From Sphingosinicella sp. BN140058 (lineage in GTDB: Bacteria; Pseudomonadota; Alphaproteobacteria; Sphingomonadales; Sphingomonadaceae): a stretch of 64,000 nt of DNA. Both the position numbers and the translations under genes were made by a program. Of the stretch, positions 30,091 through 38,585 are shown piece after piece. How positions within the stretch are numbered: position 1 is the stretch's first letter; each line of letters begins with the position of its first letter. The DNA lies in NCBI RefSeq assembly GCF_004135585.1, contig NZ_CP035501.1:5093501-5157500 (forward strand). The letters run 5' to 3'. The notes beneath the pieces were generated by a model. It was not told where the DNA came from and searched no databases. It saw only the letters and a program-made list of their open reading frames with translations.

Positions 30091-31137
30091 ATGCAGTCGC
30101 CGTGGGACTATCCCGACTTCGACGATCACGAGATCGTTCATTTCGTCCATGATCGCGCAAGCGGCCTCCGGGCGATCATCGCGGTCCACTCCACCCATTT
30201 GGGGCCCGGCGCCGGCGGTGTCCGCTTCTGGCATTATGCCGACCCTGGCGACGCCCTGCGCGATGCTCTGCGCTTGTCGCGGGGAATGAGCTTCAAGAAT
30301 GCCATGGCCGGGTTACCGCTCGGCGGTGGCAAGGCGGTGATCCTGGCCGATCCGGCGCGCACCAAGACACCCGAGATGCTCGCCGCTTATGGCAAGGCGG
30401 TCGAGAAACTCTCCGGCTCCTACGTGACCGCCGAGGATGTCGGGATCACGGTCGCCGATCTCGACGCGGTCTCGAAGCACACCCGCTTCATCGCCGGACT
30501 GCCGGTCGGCGAGGGCGAGGTCGGCGGCGATCCGGGACCGCATACCAGCTATGGCGTATTCCTCGGCATCAAGGCCGCAGTTCGCCGCGCGCTCGGCAAG
30601 GACAGCCTTGCCGGCCTTCACATTGCCATGCAGGGCGCGGGCAGCGTCGCCGGCGGGGTCGCGCGCCGTGCCGCTGCCGAAGGTGCCCGGATCAGCCTTA
30701 CCGACATCGATCGTGCCCGTGCCGACCGGCTCGCTGCCGAGACCGGGGCGAGCGCGGTCGCGCCCGACGAGATCGTGACGCTGGAAGCCGACGTGTTCAG
30801 TCCCAATGCCCTCGGCGCGATTTTGACCGAGGAAACGATTGCGGGCCTCAAGGTTCCGATCGTCGCCGGGGGGGCTAACAACCAACTCGCCACGCCCGCG
30901 GACGGCCAGCGCATCCATCAGCGCGGCATCCTCTATGCTCCGGACTACGTGATCAATGCCGGCGGCATCATCAACGTCTCGTCCGAATATCTCCGCGACG
31001 CCGATGCGGCCGGGGTCAAGAGCCGCGTCGAGCAGGTTCCGGTGCGTCTGGAGCAGATCTGGTCGGAAAGCGCCGCCACCGGCCGCAACCCGGCCGAAGT
31101 TGCCGACGACATGGCGAAGCGGCTGATCGGCCGGTAG
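30091..31137 (+). CDS. Glu/Leu/Phe/Val dehydrogenase family protein (leucine dehydrogenase-like)
   Basis: A 348-residue NAD-dependent amino-acid dehydrogenase. The dimerisation/catalytic domain has LGPGAGGVRFWHYADPGDAL, the lysine of LPLGGGKAVILADP and the Asp region YVTAEDVGITVADLDAV; the Rossmann domain has IAMQGAGSVAGGVARRAA. Length and pattern match leucine/phenylalanine dehydrogenases, not glutamate dehydrogenase. It deaminates a branched-chain or aromatic amino acid to the 2-oxoacid; the exact substrate is inferred. It follows tRNA-His closely. Confidence 0.9.
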   Translation: MQSPWDYPDFDDHEIVHFVHDRASGLRAIIAVHSTHLGPGAGGVRFWHYADPGDALRDALRLSRGMSFKNAMAGLPLGGGKAVILADPARTKTPEMLAAYGKAVEKLSGSYVTAEDVGITVADLDAVSKHTRFIAGLPVGEGEVGGDPGPHTSYGVFLGIKAAVRRALGKDSLAGLHIAMQGAGSVAGGVARRAAAEGARISLTDIDRARADRLAAETGASAVAPDEIVTLEADVFSPNALGAILTEETIAGLKVPIVAGGANNQLATPADGQRIHQRGILYAPDYVINAGGIINVSSEYLRDADAAGVKSRVEQVPVRLEQIWSESAATGRNPAEVADDMAKRLIGR

Positions 31138-31140
31138 ACC

Positions 31141-32052
31141 TCAGCCCCCGGCCGCTTCCGTCTTGGCGGCGTCGCGGCCAAGCTTGTGTTCGCGGTAGAC
31201 CGTATAGAGGCCGCTGCCGACGATGACGGCGGCGCCCGCCCAGGTCGTTGCGGCGGCATGATCGGCGAAGAGCAGCCAGCCGAACAACACCGCCCACAGC
31301 AATTGGGCATAATCGAACGGCACCACCACCGACACGGGCGCGAAGCGCAGCGACGAGGTCAGCAGCAGCTGGCCGATGCCGCCGACTGTGCCCAGAGCAA
31401 GCAGAATCCCCCAGGTCGTCGCATCGTGCGCGCTGCCGTAGAATGGCAGGAACAGGCCGAGCACCAGGACGGCGAGGCAGGTGAACCAGAGGACGGTGGT
31501 CTGGGTATGCTCGGTCCGGCCGATCTGGCGGATGGTGATGGTGACGATGCCGCTGCCGAACGCGCCGCCGATCGCCAGCGCCAGCCCGACCATCGGCATC
31601 CGATCCCCCTCCGGCCGCATCACGATCATCACGCCGATGAGGCCGATGAAGACGGCGGTCCAGCGATGCACGCCGACTTTCTCCTTGAGCACCGCGGCCG
31701 AGAGAATGACCGCAAACAAAGGGGCCGCGAACCCGATCGTGGTCGCCTCTGCCAACGGCAGGTAGGCGAGGGCGCTGAAGCCCATCATCATCGTCGTCAG
31801 GCCGATCGCGGCCCGCCACGCATGGGCGCCCGGGCGGGTTGTGCGCCAGGCCGTCCAGTTGCGGCTGAGGGCGATCCACAGGATCAATGGCGGCAGGCCG
31901 AAGGCGAAGCGGTAGAAGCCGATCTCGATCGTCGGCAGGCCATGCATGTGGGCGAGCTTGATCAGAGCGGCCATGCCCGCGAAGCAGGTCGCGGCACACA
32001 GCCTGAGCGCGATGCCGGCAAGCTTATTCTGTTCGGGGCGGAGGGAAGCCAT
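31141..32052 (-). CDS. DMT family transporter (two EamA domains)
   Basis: A 303-residue inner-membrane protein with ten predicted helices forming two EamA repeats (first GIALRLCAATCFAGMAALIK; second around VGLALAIGGAFGSGIVTITI). Such proteins usually export metabolites or amino acids. The next gene, a leucine dehydrogenase-like enzyme, ends 3 bp away in the convergent direction. Substrate unknown. Confidence 0.88.
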   Translation of the reverse strand: MASLRPEQNKLAGIALRLCAATCFAGMAALIKLAHMHGLPTIEIGFYRFAFGLPPLILWIALSRNWTAWRTTRPGAHAWRAAIGLTTMMMGFSALAYLPLAEATTIGFAAPLFAVILSAAVLKEKVGVHRWTAVFIGLIGVMIVMRPEGDRMPMVGLALAIGGAFGSGIVTITIRQIGRTEHTQTTVLWFTCLAVLVLGLFLPFYGSAHDATTWGILLALGTVGGIGQLLLTSSLRFAPVSVVVPFDYAQLLWAVLFGWLLFADHAAATTWAGAAVIVGSGLYTVYREHKLGRDAAKTEAAGG

Positions 32053-32222
32053 TGCGTGAGGCCTTGCGCTGCGACATGCCGGCCGCGCAAGTCCGGGCCT
32101 TTACTGTCGAGATCCGACGCGCCCGAGCGGTGGCGACTAGGTAAACCGCCGGATTTCGCTTTCGTGCCAAAGGCGCGAAGCGCTTTCCCGACAGGCGATC
32201 ACGCTCTAGAGGGAGGGACAAA

Positions 32223-32939
32223 ATGCACATCTTCGCGAACCCTGCCCGCTTTCTGAAGATCGCGCGACCGCTCACGCCCGTGCTGGGCTGGGGCGGAGCG
32301 CTGCTGATTCTCGGCGCACTCGGGGTCGGCCTGTTCGTTGCGCCGCGCGATTATCTTCAAGGCGAGAGCGTCCGCATCATCTACGTCCATGTGCCCGCAG
32401 CCTGGCTCGGCATGGGCGGCTGGACGGGGCTGGCGGTCGCCAGCTTCATGCAGTTGGTGTGGCGTCATCCGCTGGCGGCAGTCGCCGCCCGTGCGATCGC
32501 GGTGCCGGGTGCCGTGTTTGCAGCGATCTGTCTCGTCACCGGTTCGCTCTGGGGCAAGCCGACTTGGGGCACCTATTGGCAATGGGACGCGCGGCTGACG
32601 TCGATGCTGATCCTGCTCTTTCTCTACATCGCCTATATCGCGCTCGACGACGCCGAGCGGGAGCGGGGCGGGGAGGGGCGGATCGCCGCCATTTTCGGCC
32701 TCGTCGGGGCGATCAATATTCCGATCATTCATTATTCGGTCGAATATTGGAACACGCTCCACCAGGGCCAGAGCATCTCGTTCCTGCGCGCGAGTTCGAG
32801 CATCGACGGCTCCATGCTGTGGCCGCTGCTCGTCTCGGCGCTCGGCTTCACCCTGCTCTTCGGAGCGATCGTGCTGATGCGAATGCGCGCGGCGCTTGCC
32901 CGACAAAAGGTCGAAGCCCGCCTCAGGAGACTTTCGTGA
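32223..32939 (+). CDS. ccmC: Heme export/transfer protein CcmC
   Basis: Membrane protein of System I cytochrome c maturation that passes heme to CcmE. The 238 residues form about six helices. The heme-handling WWD-type region is GKPTWGTYWQWDARLTSMLI, and flanking histidines are in IYVHVPAAWLG and IIHYSVEYWNTLHQG. AGAGGGAGGG gives the ribosome-binding site. First gene of the ccmCDEFGHI run; the CcmAB transporter genes are not in this window. Confidence 0.95.
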   Translation: MHIFANPARFLKIARPLTPVLGWGGALLILGALGVGLFVAPRDYLQGESVRIIYVHVPAAWLGMGGWTGLAVASFMQLVWRHPLAAVAARAIAVPGAVFAAICLVTGSLWGKPTWGTYWQWDARLTSMLILLFLYIAYIALDDAERERGGEGRIAAIFGLVGAINIPIIHYSVEYWNTLHQGQSISFLRASSSIDGSMLWPLLVSALGFTLLFGAIVLMRMRAALARQKVEARLRRLS

Positions 32940-33067
32940 GCCATTGGACCTTCATCCTCGCCGCTTATGCGCTGACGGCGATCGGCACAATCGGTCTCGT
33001 CTGGTCCAGCTGGGCGGCGATGCGCCGGGCTGAGCGCCAGGTCGATGCCCTGCGCGGCGAGAGATGA
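32936..33067 (+). CDS. ccmD: Heme exporter protein CcmD
   Basis: A 43-residue single-span membrane peptide, MSHWTFILAAYALTAIGTIG then LVWSSWAAMRRAERQVDALR. The GTG start overlaps the ccmC stop (GTGA). Size, hydrophobic N-terminus and charged C-terminus fit CcmD, which helps release holo-CcmE from CcmC. Confidence 0.9.
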   Translation: MSHWTFILAAYALTAIGTIGLVWSSWAAMRRAERQVDALRGER

Positions 33068-33077
33068 GGATCCGGCG

Positions 33078-33518
33078 GTGAAGCCAAAGACCCAGCGCCT
33101 GTTCCTGCTCATCCTCGCCATCGTCGCCGTGCTGGCGGCGGTGCTGCTCGCCATGTCGGCGCTCAAGGATCAGGCCGCCTATTTCTACGCGCCGGCCGAT
33201 GTTGCGCGTGAAGGTGCGCCGCAGGGCCGCAATGTTCGCATCGGCGGCATGGTCAAGGAAGGGTCGATCCGACGCGCCGCCGACGGCGTGACGATCGCCT
33301 TCGTGGTCGGCGACGACAGCCCCCACACGATCGCCGTGCGCTACCGCGGCATCGTCCCCGATCTGTTTCGCGAGGAAAGCGGTGTCGTCGCCGAAGGCCG
33401 GTTCCAGCCCGACGGGCTGTTTGTCGCGGACGAGATCCTGGCAAAGCATGACGAGAATTACATGCCGCCGCAGCTCGACGCCAAAAAGGGCGAGCACAAG
33501 AGCGAGAGCCTGAAGTGA
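33078..33518 (+). CDS. ccmE: Cytochrome c maturation heme chaperone CcmE
   Basis: Periplasmic heme chaperone of 146 residues tethered by an N-terminal helix (RLFLLILAIVAVLAAVLLAM). The covalent heme-binding histidine lies in the signature LAKHDENYMPP. The OB-fold core has the block NVRIGGMVKEGSI. The start is GTG after GAGGATCCGGCG. Its stop overlaps the ccmF GTG by three bases. Confidence 0.95.
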   Translation: MKPKTQRLFLLILAIVAVLAAVLLAMSALKDQAAYFYAPADVAREGAPQGRNVRIGGMVKEGSIRRAADGVTIAFVVGDDSPHTIAVRYRGIVPDLFREESGVVAEGRFQPDGLFVADEILAKHDENYMPPQLDAKKGEHKSESLK

Positions 33519-35434
33519 TTGCCGAAACCGCGCTTGCGGCGCTCTGGCTCGCGGCAGCGATGTCGGTCCTGCAATTGCTGTTCGGGGTGGTCGCCTTGCG
33601 GCCCGGCGGCGGCGAGGTGACCTCGGCCATGCGGCCGATCGCGGTCGCGCAGGCGCTGCTGGTCGGGCTCTCCTTTCTGCTGCTGATCCAGCTGTTCCTG
33701 CGCACCGATCTTTCGGTCGGCCTGGTCGCGGCAAACAGCCACACGATGAAGCCGTGGCTGTACAAGGTCGCCGGCGCGTGGGGCAATCATGAAGGCTCGA
33801 TGCTGCTGTGGGTGACGGTGCTCGCCATCGCCGGCGCCGCAGTGGCCCTGTTCGAGCGCCGGCTGGACGAACGGACGCTGATCGCGACGCTGGCGGCCCA
33901 GGCGGCGATCGGGCTCGGCTTCTACGCCTTCCTGCTTTTCTCCTCCAATCCGTTCGAGCGGTTGTTCCCTGCACCGCTGGAAGGCAATGGCCTCAATCCC
34001 CTGCTTCAGGATCCGGGTCTCGCCTTCCATCCGCCGACTTTATATTTCGGCTATGTCGGGATCTCGATCGCTTTCTCGTTCGCCGTCGGCGCTCTGATCA
34101 CGCGCGACGTCGGTCCGGCCTTCGCACGGGCGATGCGCCCATGGGTGCTCGCCGCCTGGATCTTCCTGACGCTTGGCATCACGGCCGGCTCCTATTGGGC
34201 CTATTACGAACTCGGCTGGGGCGGCTGGTGGTTCTGGGATCCGGTCGAGAATGCGTCGCTGATGCCGTGGCTGGCGGCCACGGCGCTGCTGCATTCGGTA
34301 ACCGTGCTTGCAACCCGCGATGGCCTGCGTGCTTGGACGGTGATGCTGGCGGTGGTCGCCTTTTCGATGTCGATGATCGGCACCTTTCTCGTCCGGTCGG
34401 GAATTCTCACCTCGGTGCACAGCTTCGCCGTCGATCCGGAGCGCGGAGCGTTCATCCTTGCGCTGCTTGCGCTCTACATCGGCGGGGCGCTCGCTCTGTT
34501 TGCGCTGCGGGTGGGGACGGTGAAGGAGGGATCTACCTTCGATCTGGTCAGTCGCGAAGGGGCGCTGGTCGCCAACAATCTGTTTCTGTCGGCGATTCTC
34601 GGGATCGTCTTTGTCGGCACCCTGTACCCGCTGCTGATCGAGGCGCTCGCGGGCGAGAAGCTGTCGGTAGGGCCGCCCTATTTCAACAGCGTCGCAGGGC
34701 CAATCGCCTTGGCGCTGGTGGCGGTGATGGGGGCTGGTCCGCTGCTGCGCTGGCGGCGTGACCGGGTGACCGATCTGGTCCGGCGCCTGGCGCTTCCGCT
34801 GGCGATCACCGGCCTTGCGCTGCTTGCATTGCTGCTGCTCGCCCCGGGGCTTGGCATTCTGCCGCTGGTGGGGCTGGTCGTCGCCTTCGGCGTCGGCGCT
34901 GCCAGCCTCGCGCCTCTCTGGAAGCGCAACCTGCGGCGGACGCCGCTGTTCACCTGGGGCATGGTGATCTCGCACCTGGGCATCGCCGTCAGCCTCGCCG
35001 GCATGGCCTCCGAGGCGGCGTTCACCAAGGAGACCCTGATCGCTGCCCGGCCGGGCGAGACGGTTCGCGTTGGTCCGTATGCCTTGCGGTTCGACTCGGT
35101 GGCGCCGATCGCAGGCCCCAATTGGACCGCGATGGAGGCGACGCTGACCGCTCGCCGGGGAGATGGCGGAGGGTTCGTGCTGCGGCCGCAGGCGCGGACC
35201 TTCAATGCGCCGCGCACGGACACCAGCGAGGCAGCGATCGCCACCCGTCTCGATGGTCAGCTTTACACCGTGATCGGCAAGGCCGACGAGGGCGGACGCT
35301 GGCAGCTGCGCCTTTGGTGGAAGCCCTTCGTCACCTTGATCTGGCTCGGTGGCGCGCTGGTCGCCTTCGGCGGGCTGCTGTCGCTTATCGGCCGCGTTCG
35401 CCGTCGTCGCCGCGACGGGGAGAGCCACGCATGA
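33515..35434 (+). CDS. ccmF: Cytochrome c heme lyase subunit CcmF
   Basis: Large integral membrane protein (639 residues, about 15 helices) that joins heme to apocytochrome. The WWD signature WGGWWFWDPVENASLMPWL is present, with the conserved histidines in SHTMKPWLYKVAGAWGNHEG and VLIAARPGE-side loop after the last large periplasmic domain. GTG start in the GTGA overlap with ccmE; stop overlaps dsbE start as ATGA. Confidence 0.96.
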   Translation: MIAETALAALWLAAAMSVLQLLFGVVALRPGGGEVTSAMRPIAVAQALLVGLSFLLLIQLFLRTDLSVGLVAANSHTMKPWLYKVAGAWGNHEGSMLLWVTVLAIAGAAVALFERRLDERTLIATLAAQAAIGLGFYAFLLFSSNPFERLFPAPLEGNGLNPLLQDPGLAFHPPTLYFGYVGISIAFSFAVGALITRDVGPAFARAMRPWVLAAWIFLTLGITAGSYWAYYELGWGGWWFWDPVENASLMPWLAATALLHSVTVLATRDGLRAWTVMLAVVAFSMSMIGTFLVRSGILTSVHSFAVDPERGAFILALLALYIGGALALFALRVGTVKEGSTFDLVSREGALVANNLFLSAILGIVFVGTLYPLLIEALAGEKLSVGPPYFNSVAGPIALALVAVMGAGPLLRWRRDRVTDLVRRLALPLAITGLALLALLLLAPGLGILPLVGLVVAFGVGAASLAPLWKRNLRRTPLFTWGMVISHLGIAVSLAGMASEAAFTKETLIAARPGETVRVGPYALRFDSVAPIAGPNWTAMEATLTARRGDGGGFVLRPQARTFNAPRTDTSEAAIATRLDGQLYTVIGKADEGGRWQLRLWWKPFVTLIWLGGALVAFGGLLSLIGRVRRRRRDGESHA

Positions 35435-35958
35435 GACGGATTCTGCTGTTCCTGCCGCTCGGCGCCTTCGTCTTGATCGTTGCCGTGTTCGCGTTCCGGC
35501 TGCATGCCCCGGGCGATTCGATCGTCCGGTCCCGCATGATCGGCAAGCCAATGCCCGCTTTTGTCCTGAAGGCGATGGTCGGCAGCCATCCCGGTCTGAC
35601 TGCTGCCGACCTGCGCGCCGGCCGGCCCCGTCTCGTCAATGTGTTCGGAAGTTGGTGCATTCCCTGCCGCGCCGAGGCCCCGCAACTCGAGACGCTGAAG
35701 GCGCGCGGCCTCCCGATCGACGCGATCGCAATTCGCGACACGCCGGGCGACGTCGCCGCGTTCCTCAAGGATTATGGTGACCCGTTTCAGCGCATCGGCG
35801 ACGATCCGCGCAGCCAGGTGCAGTTCGCGCTCGGGTCATCGGGCGTGCCGGAGACGTTCGTCGTCGATGGGAGGGGCATCATCCGTCACCAGCATATCGG
35901 CGACATTCGACCGGAGCATGTCGACGAGATCGTCAAGGCGTATGAGGCGGCGCGATGA
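35431..35958 (+). CDS. ccmG: Thiol:disulfide oxidoreductase CcmG/DsbE
   Basis: A membrane-tethered periplasmic thioredoxin of 175 residues that keeps the CxxCH cysteines of apocytochrome c reduced. The N-terminal anchor is RRILLFLPLGAFVLIVAVFA; the redox site is GSWCIPCRAEAP; the cis-proline loop is SSGVPETFVVD. Coupled to ccmF (ATGA) and to ccmH (ATGA). Confidence 0.95.
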   Translation: MRRILLFLPLGAFVLIVAVFAFRLHAPGDSIVRSRMIGKPMPAFVLKAMVGSHPGLTAADLRAGRPRLVNVFGSWCIPCRAEAPQLETLKARGLPIDAIAIRDTPGDVAAFLKDYGDPFQRIGDDPRSQVQFALGSSGVPETFVVDGRGIIRHQHIGDIRPEHVDEIVKAYEAAR

Positions 35959-36377
35959 GGCGCCAGCCGGCCTTGCGCCTGTCCGTCTTGCTCCTGCTCG
36001 TTACCGGCGTGCCTGCGGCCGGCCAGCCGACGACTCCCCCTGCGCCCTACGCCTACCGCCAACTCGAAAATCCGCAGCAGGAAGCGCAGGCGAAGGCGTT
36101 GATGGAGAGTTTGCGGTGCCTTGTCTGCCAGGGCCAGTCGATCGCCGACAGCGACGCCGACATGGCGGGTGACATGCGCTCGATGGTGCGGGAGCGGATC
36201 AAGGCCGGTGAGAAGCCGGAGGCGATCCGGACCTGGCTGATCGAACGCTACGGCAGCTGGGTGAGCTACAAGCCGACGGTTGAGCCGGTCACCTGGCCGC
36301 TCTGGGCGGCGCCGATCCTGCTCCTCCTCGTCGGCCTGTGGCTGGCGCGCGGGCGGTTCCGGCGAAGGACACGCTGA
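35955..36377 (+). CDS. ccmH: Cytochrome c maturation protein CcmH/CycL
   Basis: A 140-residue periplasmic protein with a signal peptide, the redox motif LRCLVCQGQSI, a three-helix bundle (SDADMAGDMRSMVRERI) and a C-terminal transmembrane anchor (LWAAPILLLLVGLWLARG). It relays reductant between CcmG and the apocytochrome. Its stop and the next start overlap as TGATG. Confidence 0.94.
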   Translation: MRRQPALRLSVLLLLVTGVPAAGQPTTPPAPYAYRQLENPQQEAQAKALMESLRCLVCQGQSIADSDADMAGDMRSMVRERIKAGEKPEAIRTWLIERYGSWVSYKPTVEPVTWPLWAAPILLLLVGLWLARGRFRRRTR

Positions 36378-37009
36378 TGGGCTGGTTCATCATCCTGATC
36401 ATGGCCCTGCTGGTATTTGCTTCGCTTTGGCATTTCGCCAGGCTGGAGAAGGGGCCGCTGCAGTTCGTCGCAGCGGCCCTGCTGCTCGCGCTCGCCGGCT
36501 ATGCCTGGCAGGGACGGCCGAACCTGGAAGGTGCGCCGCGCCGGATGGAGGTTGCGGAGAAGCAGCCGGACAGTCCGTTCATGGCGCTGCGCCGGGAGAT
36601 GTTCGGCCAGTTCGACAGTGCGGACCGTTGGCTGATCCTGTCCGAAAATTATCGTCGTAGCGGCAAGACCCAGGACGGTGCCGCGATCATCCGTTCGGCG
36701 CTCCGCGCCCATCCCCGGAACGTGACCTTGTGGATCGGCTACGGCGACGCCCTGGTCGCGCATGGCGGCGGCACCCTGACTCCCGCGGCGGAATTCGCCT
36801 TTCTGCGCGCCGCGGCGCTGGCGCCGAAGCATCCGGGACCCTCGCTCTTCTACGGCATCGCACTTGCGCAGAGCGGGGACTTCGTACGTGCCGAACAGCA
36901 ATGGCGGCGCGCTTTGGCCCTGGCACCGGCGAACGCCTCATGGCGCGCGGAGCTGGTGCGTCAGCTCGGAATGATCGATCGGGCGAGGGCGGCCGGACAG
37001 ATCCGCTGA
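36377..37009 (+). CDS. ccmI: Cytochrome c biogenesis protein CcmI/CycH (TPR)
   Basis: A 210-residue membrane-anchored apocytochrome c chaperone. Two helices at the N-terminus (GWFIILIMALLVFASLWHFA and FVAAALLLALAGYAW) are followed by TPR repeats from about residue 75 (DRWLILSENYRRSGKTQDGA, AEFAFLRAAALAPKHPG and FVRAEQQWRRALALAPANAS). It is the last gene of the ccm run. Shorter than some CcmI but in the range for alphaproteobacteria. Confidence 0.88.
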   Translation: MGWFIILIMALLVFASLWHFARLEKGPLQFVAAALLLALAGYAWQGRPNLEGAPRRMEVAEKQPDSPFMALRREMFGQFDSADRWLILSENYRRSGKTQDGAAIIRSALRAHPRNVTLWIGYGDALVAHGGGTLTPAAEFAFLRAAALAPKHPGPSLFYGIALAQSGDFVRAEQQWRRALALAPANASWRAELVRQLGMIDRARAAGQIR

Positions 37010-37067
37010 TTGCACCTGTGCGGACCTGATGCTACGTTTGTAGCATGAGCGTGGCCGGGGGGATCTC

Positions 37068-38228
37068 GTGCGCAATGGATTGCTGCGATTGCTGCTGTCG
37101 TCGAGTGTTTTGCTCGCCCAGGGCGCGGATGCCGGCGTGACCCGTGCCGATGTCGAGCGGGAGGCGGAACAGGCACTGCGCGACACCGGTGCGCGCGGGC
37201 TGGCGATCGCGCTGATCGAAGACGGCAAGGTGGTGCATGCCGGCAGCTTCGGCGTGCGCAATGCGGCGGGCGCGCCGCTCGAGACAGACACGATCATGTA
37301 CGGCGCCTCGCTGACGAAGGCGGTGTTCGCCTATTACGTCATGCAGCTGGTCGACGACAAGCGGATCGCGCTCGACACACCGATCGATCGTTACCTTGCC
37401 AAGCCGCTGCCCGACTATCCCGCCGATCCGCGCTACGGGCCCTGGCCCGATCTCGCCGGTGACGAGCGCTGGCGAACGCTGACGCCACGCGTCCTGCTTT
37501 CCCATGGCGGCGGCTTCCCGAATTTCGAATGGGACGAACCCGACGGCAAGCTGCGCATCCACTTCGATCCGGGCAGCCGCTATGCCTATTCCGGGACCGG
37601 CATCATCTTGCTGCAGTTCGTGCTGGAGCAGGGCCTCGGCCTCGATGTCGGCAAGGACATCCAGCGCCGGATCTTCGATCCGCTCGGCATGGCCGACACC
37701 AGCCTGATCTGGCGCCCGACTTTCGCCGCAAACCTCGCCGACGGGTTCGATGTGGCCGGCAAGGTCGAGCCGCATGACGAGCGAAGCAAAGTGCGCGCCG
37801 CGGGATCGATGGACACGACCATCGCCGACTTCGCCAAGTTCGCAGCTGCCTATGTGCGCGGGTGGGGCCTTTCGGCTTCCGCCCGCGCCGAGTTGGTCAA
37901 GGCACAGCTGCCGATCACCACCGCAAGCCAGTTTCCCTCGCTCCAGCCAGAGGCTCCGCCGGCGCAGCGTCGCGCCGATCTCGCCGCCGGGCTTGGCGTG
38001 ATCGTGTTCGACGGGCCGCAAGGCCGCGGCTTCATGAAGGGCGGCCATAACGACACCACCGGCAACAGCTGGGTGTGCGTGGAGAAAGGCCGTCGCTGCG
38101 TCATCCTGCTCGCCAACGACGTCCGCGCGGAGCCGGCCTTTGGTCGCATCGTCGAGACGCTGATCGGTCCGACGGGTGCGCCATGGCGATGGGAGTATGG
38201 CGGAATGACGCTGCTCGGCGCGCCTTAG
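37068..38228 (+). CDS. Serine hydrolase of the beta-lactamase/class C family
   Basis: A 386-residue secreted hydrolase with an N-terminal signal peptide (RNGLLRLLLSSSVLLAQGAD). The SxxK motif is S81-L-T-K84 in GASLTKAVFAY, the YxN-equivalent is YSG in YAYSGTGIILLQF, and KGGHND stands for the KTG box. Such proteins are esterases, D-amino peptidases or beta-lactamases; which one cannot be told. GTG start after GGGGGATC. Not part of the ccm operon by spacing (58 bp). Confidence 0.85.
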   Translation: MRNGLLRLLLSSSVLLAQGADAGVTRADVEREAEQALRDTGARGLAIALIEDGKVVHAGSFGVRNAAGAPLETDTIMYGASLTKAVFAYYVMQLVDDKRIALDTPIDRYLAKPLPDYPADPRYGPWPDLAGDERWRTLTPRVLLSHGGGFPNFEWDEPDGKLRIHFDPGSRYAYSGTGIILLQFVLEQGLGLDVGKDIQRRIFDPLGMADTSLIWRPTFAANLADGFDVAGKVEPHDERSKVRAAGSMDTTIADFAKFAAAYVRGWGLSASARAELVKAQLPITTASQFPSLQPEAPPAQRRADLAAGLGVIVFDGPQGRGFMKGGHNDTTGNSWVCVEKGRRCVILLANDVRAEPAFGRIVETLIGPTGAPWRWEYGGMTLLGAP

Positions 38229-38284
38229 CGCCAAGGCGGGGCTCTCGCCGCAGGAGACGAAAGCCCCTATGCCGCCGGATCCGG

Positions 38285-38497
38285 TCAGTGGTCGACGCCG
38301 CGTCCGGTTTCCTGCTGAAGTTCGTCGATCTTCTTCGAAGCTTCGGCCTTGCTGAGCTCCGGATCGAACTCCTCGCCGGCCTCTTGTGCCAGGGTCTTCA
38401 GGTAGGAGGCCTGCGGCGCCGTCATGCTCTCGTCGCCGGTAACCCAGTCGTCGGGATCCTTGGCAGCGGCCTGATTGGTGTCGTTGCGATCGGACAT
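38285..38497 (-). CDS. DUF3072 domain protein
   Basis: A 70-residue protein matching DUF3072: its core is MTAPQASYLKTLAQEAGEEF followed by DPELSKAEASKKIDELQ, a helical pair usually linked to DNA or stress proteins but not characterised. The N-terminus (MSDRNDTNQAAAKDPDDW) is disordered. A GGGAG-type site lies upstream of the ATG. It reads leftward, after alanine dehydrogenase. Confidence 0.8.
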   Translation of the reverse strand: MSDRNDTNQAAAKDPDDWVTGDESMTAPQASYLKTLAQEAGEEFDPELSKAEASKKIDELQQETGRGVDH

Positions 38498-38585
38498 GGC
38501 TGAACTTTCCGTTGAGGGAGACATGGCCGAAGCACCGCCTCGGCCTTTCTCCATCAACGGAAATGTTCCAGATTTGTTCCGGCGC

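Noticed and set aside
38238..38267. GGGGCT/AGCCCC pair after the serine hydrolase as a terminator
   Set aside because: Short stem with an 18-base loop and no T-run.
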